Shown here piece after piece: positions 31,048-38,687 of a stretch of 64,000 nt of DNA; the stretch's first letter is position 1, and every line of letters starts with the position of its first letter. This stretch comes from VRUE01 sp963737575 (GTDB taxonomy: Bacteria; Actinomycetota; Thermoleophilia; Solirubrobacterales; 70-9). The notes under the pieces were generated by a model, which searched no databases, was not told where the DNA came from, and saw only the letters and a list, made by a program, of their open reading frames with translations. The stretch is taken from contig CAVTTJ010000006.1 in assembly GCA_963737575.1 (NCBI GenBank), forward strand, positions 62,001-126,000, in the 5' to 3' direction. The translations under genes and the position numbers were made by a program.

Positions 31048-32610
31048 TCAGCAGCGCCGGTAGAGGTCCCAGGACTCGTTGTGGGCGGGTATCCGGTGGA
31101 AGCCGGGTGGGACGGTCGAGGTGAACCGCGAGGGGTCGTTGGGGTCGAGGATGAAGTTGTGGATCACGAACGGCGAGGCTGGTTTGAGGAAGTAGCCGTG
31201 GCGCGGCTGGCGCTGCTCCGAGGAGCTGACGATCCGGCTCGGCCGGACCTTGAGGTCGAAGGCGAGGCGGGGCACGGCACGGTGGTTGGGGACCGAGATC
31301 GGCAGGCAGAGCGGCTCGAACGCGCTCGACTCGGCGAGGTCGTTGAGGTCGGACTCGATTTCTCCCTGGTTGGTGAGGTCGGTATTGACCTGGTGCAGGA
31401 GGTCGTACTGGTTGGGCGCCCAGATGACGAACATCAGCGCGACGAACGCGGCGAAGGCCCGCCACGGACGCCGCCAGCGGTGGCCGGGCTCGAGCAGCCG
31501 CCAGCCGAGCAGGCCGAGCGCGGCGAAGATCGCCAGGACCGCGGCGGCGAGCATCGTGTAGCGGGGGATGATCGCGAGGCCGGCGACGGCGAGGACCGCG
31601 AAGGCGCCGAGGGCGAGGACCGCAGCGGCGACCCCGATCTCGGAGCGGCGCCGAAGCAGGGCGAGGCCGAGCGCGACCCCGCCCGCGGCCCCGACCATCC
31701 CCGGCCACTGCAGGACCTCGCCGAGCCGGCGCGGCCCGTAGAGGACGAGGTCGACCGGGCCGGTCTGGCGTTCGAGGGTTTCGACCGTTTCCTTGGTGCC
31801 TGTGAACGAGTACGTCGGGTCTCCGGTGGTGATCCAGTCGAAGAGCGCCCATCCGACCGGGGCCGCCAGGGCGAGGGCGAGGAGTCCCAGGCCATGGGGG
31901 GAGAGGAGGTTGCCCCTCGCCCGGACAAGTGCCGGTCTAATCAGACCGGCACTTTGAGTATCCGCCCGTTCGAGGGGCAACCCCCTCTCCTCCGCGGTCG
32001 CCGCCGCCGGCCCATCCCCGCCGGCCCGCTCGCCCGAGCCCCGCGGGTCGGTCGCAACCAGCAGATAGGCGAGGTAGGCAAAGGAGAAGAGCCAGGCCTC
32101 GGGGCGGAGGAGGCCGGCGAGGGCGAGGAGGGCGAGGACGGGCCAGCCTGCTCGCGGGCGGCGGGTCTCGATCACCAGCGCGCCGAGGACGAGGGCGATG
32201 TAGGGAAGGTCGACGTAGGCGCGGAGCCCGTTCGAGAGGTAGGGCGCCCGGGTGAGGATGATGAGCGCCGCGACGGCACCGATCGGGCGGTCGAACCAGA
32301 GCGAGCCGAGGCGGTAGACGAGGTAGCCGACGAGGCCGAGCGAGACGTAGGCGATCACCATCGTCAGGTCGATCGAGCCATCGCCGAGCGGGGTCGTCAG
32401 GAGGCCGAAGAGCTCGGCCAGGGGATGCGGGGTCGGGGGCAGGGCGGCCCCGGTGTCGGGGCTCATCCCTTCCGCCATTTCCCGGCCCCAGAGAAGGGCG
32501 TAGATCGTGTCGTAGTTGGGGAACCCGACCGGGAAGATCAGCAGCAGTAGCGCCGAGACGGCGGCGACCCAGCCGGCCGGCACGAGCATTCGTCTCGCCC
32601 CCGATTTCAC
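31048..32610 (-). CDS. Polytopic membrane protein, GT-C glycosyltransferase-like
   Basis: About 520 residues with roughly 11 predicted helices. The first external loop (NYDTIYALLWGREMAEG) resembles the catalytic loop of GT-C enzymes and carries Asp and Glu, but no firm family match is possible. The soluble C-terminal 90 residues contain LPISVPNHRAVPRLAFDLK. The GTG at 32610 is preferred: TACGGT lies 6 nt upstream, and the earlier ATG at 32664 would overlap dnaX. ATG 32589 is an alternative. Residues encoded by 31901-31989 come from an inserted palindrome. It is probably involved in envelope glycan or lipoglycan assembly. Confidence 0.7.
   Translation of the reverse strand: MKSGARRMLVPAGWVAAVSALLLLIFPVGFPNYDTIYALLWGREMAEGMSPDTGAALPPTPHPLAELFGLLTTPLGDGSIDLTMVIAYVSLGLVGYLVYRLGSLWFDRPIGAVAALIILTRAPYLSNGLRAYVDLPYIALVLGALVIETRRPRAGWPVLALLALAGLLRPEAWLFSFAYLAYLLVATDPRGSGERAGGDGPAAATAEERGLPLERADTQSAGLIRPALVRARGNLLSPHGLGLLALALAAPVGWALFDWITTGDPTYSFTGTKETVETLERQTGPVDLVLYGPRRLGEVLQWPGMVGAAGGVALGLALLRRRSEIGVAAAVLALGAFAVLAVAGLAIIPRYTMLAAAVLAIFAALGLLGWRLLEPGHRWRRPWRAFAAFVALMFVIWAPNQYDLLHQVNTDLTNQGEIESDLNDLAESSAFEPLCLPISVPNHRAVPRLAFDLKVRPSRIVSSSEQRQPRHGYFLKPASPFVIHNFILDPNDPSRFTSTVPPGFHRIPAHNESWDLYRRC
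31901..31989. repeat. Nested palindromic element inserted in frame in a coding sequence
   Basis: Outer arms GAGAGGAGGTTGCCCCTCG (31901-31919) and 31971-31989 are complementary over 19 bp with one mismatch. Inside them AAGTGCCGGTCT (31927-31938) and AGACCGGCACTT (31943-31954) form a perfect 12-bp stem with a 4-nt loop. The element keeps the minus-strand frame open and encodes about 30 polar residues (within ERGLPLERADTQSAGLIRPA) in a loop between membrane helices. It resembles in design the Rickettsia palindromic elements found inside genes. Confidence 0.7.
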
Positions 32611-32644
32611 CGGCGCACCGTACAGGGAGCGGTGGGGGCGCAGA

Positions 32645-32650
32645 TACACT
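32645..32650 (+). promoter_or_regulatory. -10 element for dnaX (leaderless)
   Basis: TACACT ends 7 nt before the dnaX ATG at 32658. The divergent membrane-protein gene has TACGGT (32622-32617, minus strand), so the two promoters lie about 25 bp apart and face away from each other. Confidence 0.5.
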
Positions 32651-32657
32651 GGCCCTG

Positions 32658-34421
32658 ATGGCATCCCCCGGCGACTCGACCTCCCTCTACCGCCGCCATC
32701 GCCCCGGCTCCTTCGATGAGGTGGTCGGGCAGCGGCACGTCGTCCGCACCCTGCGCAACGCGGTCGAGCAGGGCAAGGTCCACCATGCCTACCTCTTCGT
32801 CGGCTCGCGCGGGACCGGCAAGACCTCGATGGCGAAGATCCTCGCCCGCTCGCTGAACTGCGAGCGCGGCGGGCCGACCGTCAACCCCTGCGGCGAGTGC
32901 GAATCGTGCGTGACGATCGCCGCCGGCACCTCGATCGACGTGATCGAGATGGACGCCGCCTCGAACCGCTCGGTCGATGACATCCGCGACCTCCGCGAGC
33001 GGGTCGCCTACGCGCCGGCCGGCGGCCACCACAAGGTCTACATCCTCGACGAGGCCCACATGCTGACCAAGGAGGCCTGGAACGCGTTCCTCAAGACCCT
33101 CGAGGAGCCGCCGCCGAACACCGTCTTCGTCCTCGCCACGACCGAGGCGCACCGGGTGATGCCGACGATCGCGGACCGCTGCCAGCGCTTCGACTTCCAG
33201 CGGCCCTCGCTGGAGCAGATCTCCGAGGTGCTCGAACGGGTTGCCGCCGCGGAGGGGATCGAGATCGAGGAGGGCGCCGTGGCGATGATCGCCCGCTCCG
33301 CCTCGGGCAGCTTCCGTGAGGCGCTCGGCACCCTCGACCAGCTTGTCGCCTTCGGTGGCGAGAAGGTCGGGCTCGACGAGGTCCTCGAGCTGCTCGGCGC
33401 CGTCGACGCGGAGCTCCTCTTCGCCGCCGTCGACGCGGTCGCCGCCGAGGACCCCCGGGGCGTCCTGGTCGAGGTCGAGAAGATGGCGCGCTCGGGCCGC
33501 GACCCGGCCCAGTTCGCCCGCGACCTGCTCGGCCATCTCCGCCACCTCCTCGTCACCCAGACCGTCGGCGAGGTCCCGAACACCTTTGTCGTCACCGCCA
33601 CCGACGCCAACCGCCTCGCCGCCCAGTCCGCCGCGGTCGGCGCCGCGACCCTGGTGCGGACGATCGACGAGCTGGCCGCGGCGCTGACCGCCGTGCGCGA
33701 GGGGGACGACGCGCGAATGGCGGTCGAGATCGCACTGCTGAAGGCGGCGCGGCCCGATCTCGACCCAGGGGCGGAGGGGTTGCTGCGGAGGATCGAGAGA
33801 CTCGAAAAGAGAATCGACTCCGGAGTCGGCGGGGCGCGGGTCCTGTCGCCGGAGGAGGAGGGGCTTGCGGGCGAGGGCGTCCTCACCCCCCCTCCTCCGA
33901 CGCCACCCGCGCCAGCCACCGAGTCCAAAGACGATTCTGCCCAGGCCGCCCCGGATCCACCCGAGCAGGCCGACGCTCCCGAGGAGGAGGCCGTCTCGCC
34001 TTCGGAGGACGCGGGCGGTGCCGAGGGCTCCGACAGGACCCGCGGCCCGGAGGCGTCCGGGTTGACTCTCGAGGAGATTCAGCGGGTGTGGCCGGCGGTT
34101 CTGGATCATCTGCTGAAGTCGGCGCCGGCGCTGGCGGCGACCTTCGAGGGGGCGAGGCCCGTCGGCCTCGACGACGACGGCTTGCGAATCGGATTCCCAG
34201 CGAACTCGACCTTCAACAAAAAGAAGGCCGAGGCCCCGGAGAAGCGGGACCAGCTGATCGCGGCGCTTGACTCGGTGACCGGGGAGCGGCTGGCGGTGAG
34301 CTACGCGCTGCTCGACGGCGAGCAGAGCGGCACCGAGGCTGAGCCGTCCGAGGAGGCCGTCGACCACGATGCGCTGGTGGAGAAGCTGAAGAGCGAGTTC
34401 GACGCGGAGGAGGTCGGCTGA
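32658..34421 (+). CDS. dnaX: DNA polymerase III subunit gamma/tau
   Basis: A 587-residue clamp-loader subunit. The AAA+ core starts SLYRRHRPGSFDEVVGQRHV and has Walker A GSRGTGKTS near residue 49, a four-Cys zinc module (CERGGPTVNPCGECESC) near 72, Walker B YILDEAHML near 127, and sensor 1 VLATTEAHRVMPTIADRCQRF. A Pro/Glu-rich linker (about 405-470) leads to the tau C-terminal domain. No A-rich slippery site for gamma production is seen. It overlaps ebfC by one base, giving the classic dnaX-ebfC-recR order. Confidence 0.95.
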   Translation: MASPGDSTSLYRRHRPGSFDEVVGQRHVVRTLRNAVEQGKVHHAYLFVGSRGTGKTSMAKILARSLNCERGGPTVNPCGECESCVTIAAGTSIDVIEMDAASNRSVDDIRDLRERVAYAPAGGHHKVYILDEAHMLTKEAWNAFLKTLEEPPPNTVFVLATTEAHRVMPTIADRCQRFDFQRPSLEQISEVLERVAAAEGIEIEEGAVAMIARSASGSFREALGTLDQLVAFGGEKVGLDEVLELLGAVDAELLFAAVDAVAAEDPRGVLVEVEKMARSGRDPAQFARDLLGHLRHLLVTQTVGEVPNTFVVTATDANRLAAQSAAVGAATLVRTIDELAAALTAVREGDDARMAVEIALLKAARPDLDPGAEGLLRRIERLEKRIDSGVGGARVLSPEEEGLAGEGVLTPPPPTPPAPATESKDDSAQAAPDPPEQADAPEEEAVSPSEDAGGAEGSDRTRGPEASGLTLEEIQRVWPAVLDHLLKSAPALAATFEGARPVGLDDDGLRIGFPANSTFNKKKAEAPEKRDQLIAALDSVTGERLAVSYALLDGEQSGTEAEPSEEAVDHDALVEKLKSEFDAEEVG

Positions 34422-34756
34422 TGGCGCGAGGCGGTCCAGGGGGCTTCGACGTGAACGCCCTGATGAAACAGGCCCAGCAGATGCAGGAGCAGATGCTGCA
34501 GGCGCAGGAGCAGCTCAAGGACGAGGTCGTCGAGGCGAGTGCCGGGGGCGGGATGGTCAAGGTCAAGATGGGCGGCGACCTCACCCTGCGGGAGATCCGG
34601 ATCGATCCCGAGGCGATCGATCCCGAGGAGGCGGAGATGCTCGCCGACATGATCCAGGCGGCCGTCAACGAGGGGCTGCGCGCCGCTCAGGACCTGGCCG
34701 GCTCGAAGATGGGCGGGATCACGGGCGGGCTTGGCGGCGGCCTCCCGGGAATGTGA
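34421..34756 (+). CDS. ebfC: Nucleoid-associated protein, YbaB/EbfC family
   Basis: A 111-residue protein: a long N-terminal helix rich in Gln and Met (LMKQAQQMQEQMLQAQEQLK), a beta-sheet core (VEASAGGGMVKVKMGGDLTL) and a C-terminal helix. EbfC dimers bind DNA and shape the nucleoid. The start at 34421 overlaps the dnaX stop (TGATG), and the stop overlaps the recR start (GTGA). The Gly/Met-rich tail (GGITGGLGGGLPGM) is typical. Confidence 0.92.
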   Translation: MARGGPGGFDVNALMKQAQQMQEQMLQAQEQLKDEVVEASAGGGMVKVKMGGDLTLREIRIDPEAIDPEEAEMLADMIQAAVNEGLRAAQDLAGSKMGGITGGLGGGLPGM

Positions 34757-35352
34757 ACGGCGAGGGGCCGGCGCCGCTTTCCCGTCTCGTGGCCGAGCTC
34801 TCGCGGCTGCCGGGGATCGGCCACCGCACCGCGCAGCGGCTCGCATTCCACATCCTCCGCGCCCCCGATGAGGAGTCGGCGGCGCTGGCGACCGCGATCC
34901 GTGAGGTGAAGGAGAAGATCGGGCTCTGCGAGCGCTGTTTCAACCTCGCCGAGGGCCCGCTCTGCCGGATCTGCGCCGATGCCTCGCGGGACCAGACGGT
35001 CATCTGCGTCGTCGAGGAGCCCGCCGACGTGATCCCGCTCGAGCGGACGCATGAGTACCGCGGCCTCTACCACGTCCTCGGCGGGGCCCTCTCGCCGATC
35101 GACGGGGTCGATGCCGACGACCTCAAGATCGCCGAGCTCGTTCGCAGGGTCGAGGCCGGTGGGGTCGAGGAGGTGCTGGTCGCGACGAACCCGACGACGA
35201 CGGGGGAGGCGACGGCGCTTCACATCGCCGACCTCCTGCGAGGCTCGGCGCGGGTGACGCGGCTCGCCAGCGGCCTCCCGGTCGGGGCCGACCTCGAGCA
35301 CGCCGACGAGGTGACGCTGGGGAAGGCCCTCGCGGGCCGCCGCAGCCTCTGA
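34753..35352 (+). CDS. recR: Recombination mediator RecR
   Basis: A 199-residue RecR. Order of elements: helix-hairpin-helix (LSRLPGIGHRTAQRLAFHIL), four-Cys zinc finger (CERCFNLAEGPLCRIC, residues 57-72), Toprim domain (VICVVEEPADVIPLERTHEY) and a C-terminal Walker-B-like segment with the conserved RLASGLPVGADLEHAD. It works with RecO and RecF to load RecA at gaps. It starts at a GTG that overlaps the ebfC stop by 4 nt. Confidence 0.95.
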   Translation: MNGEGPAPLSRLVAELSRLPGIGHRTAQRLAFHILRAPDEESAALATAIREVKEKIGLCERCFNLAEGPLCRICADASRDQTVICVVEEPADVIPLERTHEYRGLYHVLGGALSPIDGVDADDLKIAELVRRVEAGGVEEVLVATNPTTTGEATALHIADLLRGSARVTRLASGLPVGADLEHADEVTLGKALAGRRSL

Positions 35353-35457
35353 GCGCGCTCCGCCTCCTGAGTGGACGAAAGTCCGTGGACGTGTGTCAAC
35401 CCAGTTTTCGCGCCGGAGCCCTTGCTTGCGTCCGGCCGTTCCGGAAAGGTTCAGGGA

Positions 35458-36156
35458 GTGGAGGCGCGGTCATCCAGTCGAGGCGGGGCTCCCGTTCGCG
35501 ACCTTGCGCGCGAGGTCTCCTCGCTGCAGGTCCGATTGCTGGCCAAACTCCAGCAGGAGCTCGAGAGCGACGACGTCGAGACCTTTGCGATGGCGGCGCA
35601 GGAGCTGGCCGAGGCGTTCGGCTCGGTCTCCGCCTCGGCCGTCGGCGCCGTCGTCGATGTCGCAGCCGAGCAGGAGCCGGCCGCCGAGCCCCCGCCCCAG
35701 ATGCGGCGCCGGCTCGACCAACTTCTCGAGATGCACCGGCGCTACGGCCACCCGTTCGGGATGCTCGTGATCGACGTCGAGGGGCCCGGCGCGAGGAACG
35801 AGGGCCCTGGTGGCGGCCGCGAGACCGTTCTGGCCGTCGTCGCCGCGGCGCTCCGCGACAGCATCCGGCTCGTCGACGAGGCCTTCCGGATCGAGGACGA
35901 CGGGATCTGCGTCCTCGCCCCGAACCAGGAAACGATCGGCGGAGTGCAGATGGCCGAGCGCCTGCTCGCCCTGCTCGATGAGCTCGAGGCGCTCGGCGGC
36001 ACCAGCATCGGGATTTCAGCCGGGGTCGTCGCCTGTCCCGATCACGGCGCCGACGCCGACTCGCTCCTGCAGGAGGCCGACGAGGCGATGTGGCGTGCCC
36101 GGGCCGTGGGCCAGCCGGTGGGAGTCGGGCCGCTGCGCTCGATGCAAGATCGCTGA
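35458..36156 (+). CDS. Degenerate GGDEF-domain protein
   Basis: A 232-residue cytosolic protein. A helical N-terminal segment (LAREVSSLQVRLLAKLQQEL) leads to a diguanylate-cyclase-like fold: YGHPFGMLVIDVEGPG near residue 102, FRIEDDGICVLAPN where the GG(D/E)EF loop should be, and a late SIGISAGVVACPDHGADADS block with the usual LLQEADEAMWRAR helix. The signature loop is lost, so it is unlikely to make c-di-GMP and may sense a ligand or partner. The GTG at 35458 has GGAAAGG upstream; an earlier GTG at 35371 is less likely. A terminator follows at 36179. Confidence 0.72.
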   Translation: MEARSSSRGGAPVRDLAREVSSLQVRLLAKLQQELESDDVETFAMAAQELAEAFGSVSASAVGAVVDVAAEQEPAAEPPPQMRRRLDQLLEMHRRYGHPFGMLVIDVEGPGARNEGPGGGRETVLAVVAAALRDSIRLVDEAFRIEDDGICVLAPNQETIGGVQMAERLLALLDELEALGGTSIGISAGVVACPDHGADADSLLQEADEAMWRARAVGQPVGVGPLRSMQDR

Positions 36157-36178
36157 CAGAACCTGTAAATCCGTCCAT

Positions 36179-36200
36179 AACCGGGGTAAACCTGGTTTTT
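36179..36200 (+). terminator. Rho-independent terminator-like hairpin
   Basis: AACCGGG-GTAAA-CCTGGTT (36179-36197) forms a 7-bp stem with one G-T pair, followed directly by TTT, 22 nt after the GGDEF-like gene's stop and before the MerR start at 36222. Confidence 0.55.
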
Positions 36201-36221
36201 CGGTGCCAGAATCCTGTGCAG

Positions 36222-37061
36222 ATGGCGGGAATTCGAACCAATGCGGCTGCCGAAGTCCTCGGAGTCAGCCCCAACACCCTGCGCAGCTGGGAGCGCCGCT
36301 ATGGCTTCCCTAAGCCCAGGCGCACGGCGGGGAACCACCGCCACTACGAACTGCTCGAGCTCCAGACGCTTCGCGACGCGCTCGCCCAGACCGGGAACAT
36401 CTCCTCCGCAGTCGAGCTCGCCCGCCAGCGGCAGGCCGAGCCCGCCAACGGCGACGGCCTGGTCGCCGCACTCGAGAGCTTCGATGAGGGCGCCGCCGAC
36501 CGCGCGATGGAGGAGAGCCTCGCGATCCGCCCCCTCGAGCGCACCGTGGAGGAGTTGCTGCTGCCCGGCGTCGACCGCCTCAGCGCCGACCCGGACCGCG
36601 GCGCCGAGCTCGAGTTCGCCGCCCGTTGGGCGATGGGCTGGCTCCACGGCGCCCGCCGCCTCGCCGCCGCCGCCTCGCGCCCGGCGGGGATTCTGCTGCT
36701 CGACTCGAGCCAGGGCCAGCATGCGGAGGAGGTCCACGCGCAGGCGCTCGACCTGACCCTACGGCGGGCGGGGTTCAGGGTCCTGATGCTCTCCGACGAG
36801 CTCGGGGAGCAGCGCCTCGAGCGGGCGCTGCGCGCCCTCGACCCGACGGCGATCGTGATCTGCGGCCCCGGCACCGACACGCCGGCGGCGGTGAAGCTGA
36901 TCCGCCGGGTCCGCGACGCCGGCTTCGACGCGCCGCTGTTCGGGTTCCGCGCCACCGGCCTGATCGGCGACGCCGTCCCCTCCGCCGGGGAGCGGCCGAG
37001 TGAGGTGACGGGGATGCTCAACGCGGACCTGCGCCGCCGCGCCGCCCAGGCGTTCGCCTAG
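36222..37061 (+). CDS. MerR-family regulator with a C-terminal B12-binding-like fold
   Basis: A 279-residue protein. Residues 1-70 are a MerR DNA-binding domain (AAEVLGVSPNTLRSWERRYG, then FPKPRRTAGNHRHY). A helical bundle (about 80-160) follows and then a flavodoxin-like Rossmann domain (ILLLDSSQGQHAEEVHAQAL, then IVICGPGTDTPAAVKLIRRV). The layout is that of CarH/LitR light sensors, but the cobalamin His motif (ExxDxHxxG) is not evident, so B12 binding is doubtful. The ATG at 36222 is chosen over an upstream frame extension because it begins at the HTH and follows the terminator. Confidence 0.8.
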   Translation: MAGIRTNAAAEVLGVSPNTLRSWERRYGFPKPRRTAGNHRHYELLELQTLRDALAQTGNISSAVELARQRQAEPANGDGLVAALESFDEGAADRAMEESLAIRPLERTVEELLLPGVDRLSADPDRGAELEFAARWAMGWLHGARRLAAAASRPAGILLLDSSQGQHAEEVHAQALDLTLRRAGFRVLMLSDELGEQRLERALRALDPTAIVICGPGTDTPAAVKLIRRVRDAGFDAPLFGFRATGLIGDAVPSAGERPSEVTGMLNADLRRRAAQAFA

Positions 37062-37066
37062 ATCGT

Positions 37067-37576
37067 CTAAGCCTGCGGCCCGACGGCCGGCTCCGCCTCG
37101 AGCGCCTCACGCAGCCGGCGCAGAGACCGAGAGAGGATCTGCTGCACGTTGGAGACGCCGAGGCCGGTCATCTCTGCGATCTCCGGCCCCGAGAGATCGC
37201 CGCCGAAGCGGAGGGCGACGATTTCGCGGTCGCGCGGGCTCAGGGCGCCCAGCGCCTCGGCAAGATCAGGCTCGATTCCGAGGTCGGGCAGCGGCGCCTC
37301 GCTGCCGAGGTCGGCCTCGTCGACCTCCTCGAGCGGCCGGTGGACCGCGGTGGGCTGGGCGCGGTAGTGGTCGATCAGCAGGTTCCGCGCGATCGTCATC
37401 AGCCAGACGCGAGCGGGGGCCCGCTTCGGGTTGTAGCGCGGCCAGGCCCGCAGTGCGCGCTCAAAGGTGAGCTGGGTCAGGTCCTCGGCGTCGTCCCGGC
37501 AGCGCACGCGATAGGCGAAGAAGCCATAGACGCTCCAGACCTCATCGTCGTAGACGCTGCCGAAATCGACGCTCAC
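37067..37576 (-). CDS. ECF-family RNA polymerase sigma factor
   Basis: A 169-residue sigma-70 family factor. Region 2 is VYGFFAYRVRCRDDAEDLTQ then LTFERALRAWPRY, and region 4 is LGALSPRDREIVALRFGGDL then SGPEIAEMTGLGVSNVQQIL. There is no region 3, as in ECF factors. It starts at a GTG at 37576. No anti-sigma gene is adjacent; instead it follows three secreted Cys-pair proteins on the same strand. Its upstream region has TTTTAACAA, the same 9-mer as in two EPS promoters, hinting at autoregulation and control of surface genes. Confidence 0.9.
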   Translation of the reverse strand: MSVDFGSVYDDEVWSVYGFFAYRVRCRDDAEDLTQLTFERALRAWPRYNPKRAPARVWLMTIARNLLIDHYRAQPTAVHRPLEEVDEADLGSEAPLPDLGIEPDLAEALGALSPRDREIVALRFGGDLSGPEIAEMTGLGVSNVQQILSRSLRRLREALEAEPAVGPQA

Positions 37577-37595
37577 GGCGGCCGAACGTAGCCGC

Positions 37596-37629
37596 TCGAT
37601 GCCGCCAGAATGGCGACGAGTTGTTAAAA
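37596..37629 (-). promoter_or_regulatory. Candidate ECF-type promoter of the sigma gene
   Basis: TTTTAACAA (37629-37621, minus strand) is identical to the upstream elements at 45473 and 47225. The downstream half after 19 nt is CATCGA, which does not match TCTGAT well, so only the -35-like half is convincing. Confidence 0.35.
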
Positions 37630-37633
37630 CCGA

Positions 37634-38128
37634 CTACCTGTGGTGCTTGTGCCCTTTGCCCGGCTTCTTGACCACGACAGTCAGATTCTGGGTCAGCGCG
37701 GCGGCCCCGTCGGGCTGGTACAGGGCCGTCAGCTTCAGCCGCACCTTGCCCTTCGTCCTCAGGGCCTGCTTCGCCGCCGAGGTCAGCGACAGCTTGACCT
37801 TCACCTGGCCCGCCGGGGCGCCGACCGATATCGTCGCGACGCCTTTGCCGGAGACGGTGACGGTTCCCGCCGCGTTCGTTTCGAAGGTGACGGTCACCTT
37901 CCGGCCGCTGATCTTGGTACCCGTGGCGGAGAAGGCGGGGACGACGCAGTTGGGCGGCGTCCCGACCTGGCCCGCGGGGCATGTCGGAGGGGGTGGGGGG
38001 GTTGTGCAATACGGCGGCGTTCCCGACTGGCCGGGCGGGCAGACGTCCGCCGCCGCAGCTCCGGGAATCGCCAGCGCCGCGCAAGCGAGCGCAACGCCGA
38101 GCAAGACACCCACGGACCAACCTCTCAT
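37634..38128 (-). CDS. Secreted protein with two Cys-pair modules
   Basis: A 164-residue exported protein: signal peptide (about residues 1-27, ending GAAAAD), then two modules CPPGQSGTPPYC (30-41) and CPAGQVGTPPNC (50-61) joined by a Pro-rich linker, then a beta-rich domain (TGTKISGRKVTVTFETNAAG and on) like Ig-type or bacterial surface folds. A basic tail ends KGHKHHR. The CxxGxxGxPPxC module recurs in the next two genes on this strand. Function is unknown. It probably lies outside the membrane, with disulfides in each module. Confidence 0.7.
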   Translation of the reverse strand: MRGWSVGVLLGVALACAALAIPGAAAADVCPPGQSGTPPYCTTPPPPPTCPAGQVGTPPNCVVPAFSATGTKISGRKVTVTFETNAAGTVTVSGKGVATISVGAPAGQVKVKLSLTSAAKQALRTKGKVRLKLTALYQPDGAAALTQNLTVVVKKPGKGHKHHR

Positions 38129-38188
38129 CTGACTCCTCTCGATTTCCGTCCTCGATTTGCCCCGCGGACGGCACTCCCTGACAAAGGT

Positions 38189-38518
38189 CTAGTGGTGGTG
38201 GCTACCCTTGTGCGAGTCGCCGTGGCCGTGGTCGTTCCCATGGCCATGGTCGTTCCCGTGGTCGTTCCCGTGGCCGTGGTCATGACCGTGTTCGTCGCAG
38301 TAGGGATTGTGGCCGTGCTCGTCGCCCATGTGCTGCCCGGGCGGGCAGTTGGGCGGCGGGCAGTCGGAGTGCCCTCCGAACTGGCCCATCCGGCAGTCGT
38401 GGTGATCGTCGCCCTGGCCTCCGCCTTGGCCCTGGTCGTGGGCGGATGCCGTTGCGGGCACCGCGAAGGCCAGCGCCAACACGGCAGCCAGCAACGCTTT
38501 CGTCGAACGGCTTCGCAT
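38189..38518 (-). CDS. Secreted His/Gly/Asp-rich protein with Cys-pair module
   Basis: A 109-residue exported protein: signal peptide to about residue 26 (VPATASA), Cys at 42, 53, 58 and 74 (CPPGQHMGDEHGHNPYC as module), then a C-terminal repeat of DHGHGN units with more than 15 His residues. The tail should bind Zn, Ni or Cu ions. The DNA under the tail is itself a short tandem repeat. AAAGGAG precedes the ATG at 38518 by about 6 nt, in a leader shared with the 39098 gene (CCCCGAAAGGAGCC). Confidence 0.7.
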   Translation of the reverse strand: MRSRSTKALLAAVLALAFAVPATASAHDQGQGGGQGDDHHDCRMGQFGGHSDCPPPNCPPGQHMGDEHGHNPYCDEHGHDHGHGNDHGNDHGHGNDHGHGDSHKGSHHH

Positions 38519-38610
38519 CTGAGGCTCCTTTCGGGGTTTGAGCCTTCGTACGGATGGCCGGGCCCGATGCTGACAAGCATGGCCGATGTTCGACCTACCA
38601 GCGCTGCGGG

Positions 38611-38645
38611 GGAGGCCGGCCGAACCCCGTCGCCGGCCGGCCTCC
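38611..38645. repeat. GC-rich hairpin between secreted-protein genes
   Basis: GGAGGCCGGCCG (38611-38622) and CGGCCGGCCTCC (38634-38645) form a perfect 12-bp stem with an 11-nt loop, between the stop at 38688 and the start at 38518 of two minus-strand genes. It has no T-tract on that strand. It could be an attenuator or a processing site. Confidence 0.5.
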
Positions 38646-38687
38646 GCCCTTGTTTCGTCAGCGCGTCTCCACTACAGCCTGGAGCCG

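Noticed and set aside
28971..31124. A 717-codon plus-strand frame across the ABC AT Pase and acetolactate decarboxylase region
   Set aside because: Opposite or out of frame to well-supported genes, and it contains the antisense of the ABC ATPase; no family motifs.
32658..34421. Programmed frameshift in dnaX producing the gamma subunit
   Set aside because: No A-rich slippery sequence or following hairpin is evident; the frame is continuous to the tau end.
36090..36221. Upstream extension of the MerR/B12-like regulator
   Set aside because: It would overlap the GGDEF-like gene and the terminator; the family N-terminus starts at 36222.
38219..38290. CRISPR-like short repeats
   Set aside because: The repeats of 12-18 bp encode the DHGHGN tail of the His-rich protein in frame and have no unique spacers. 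No CRISPR array was seen anywhere in the window.
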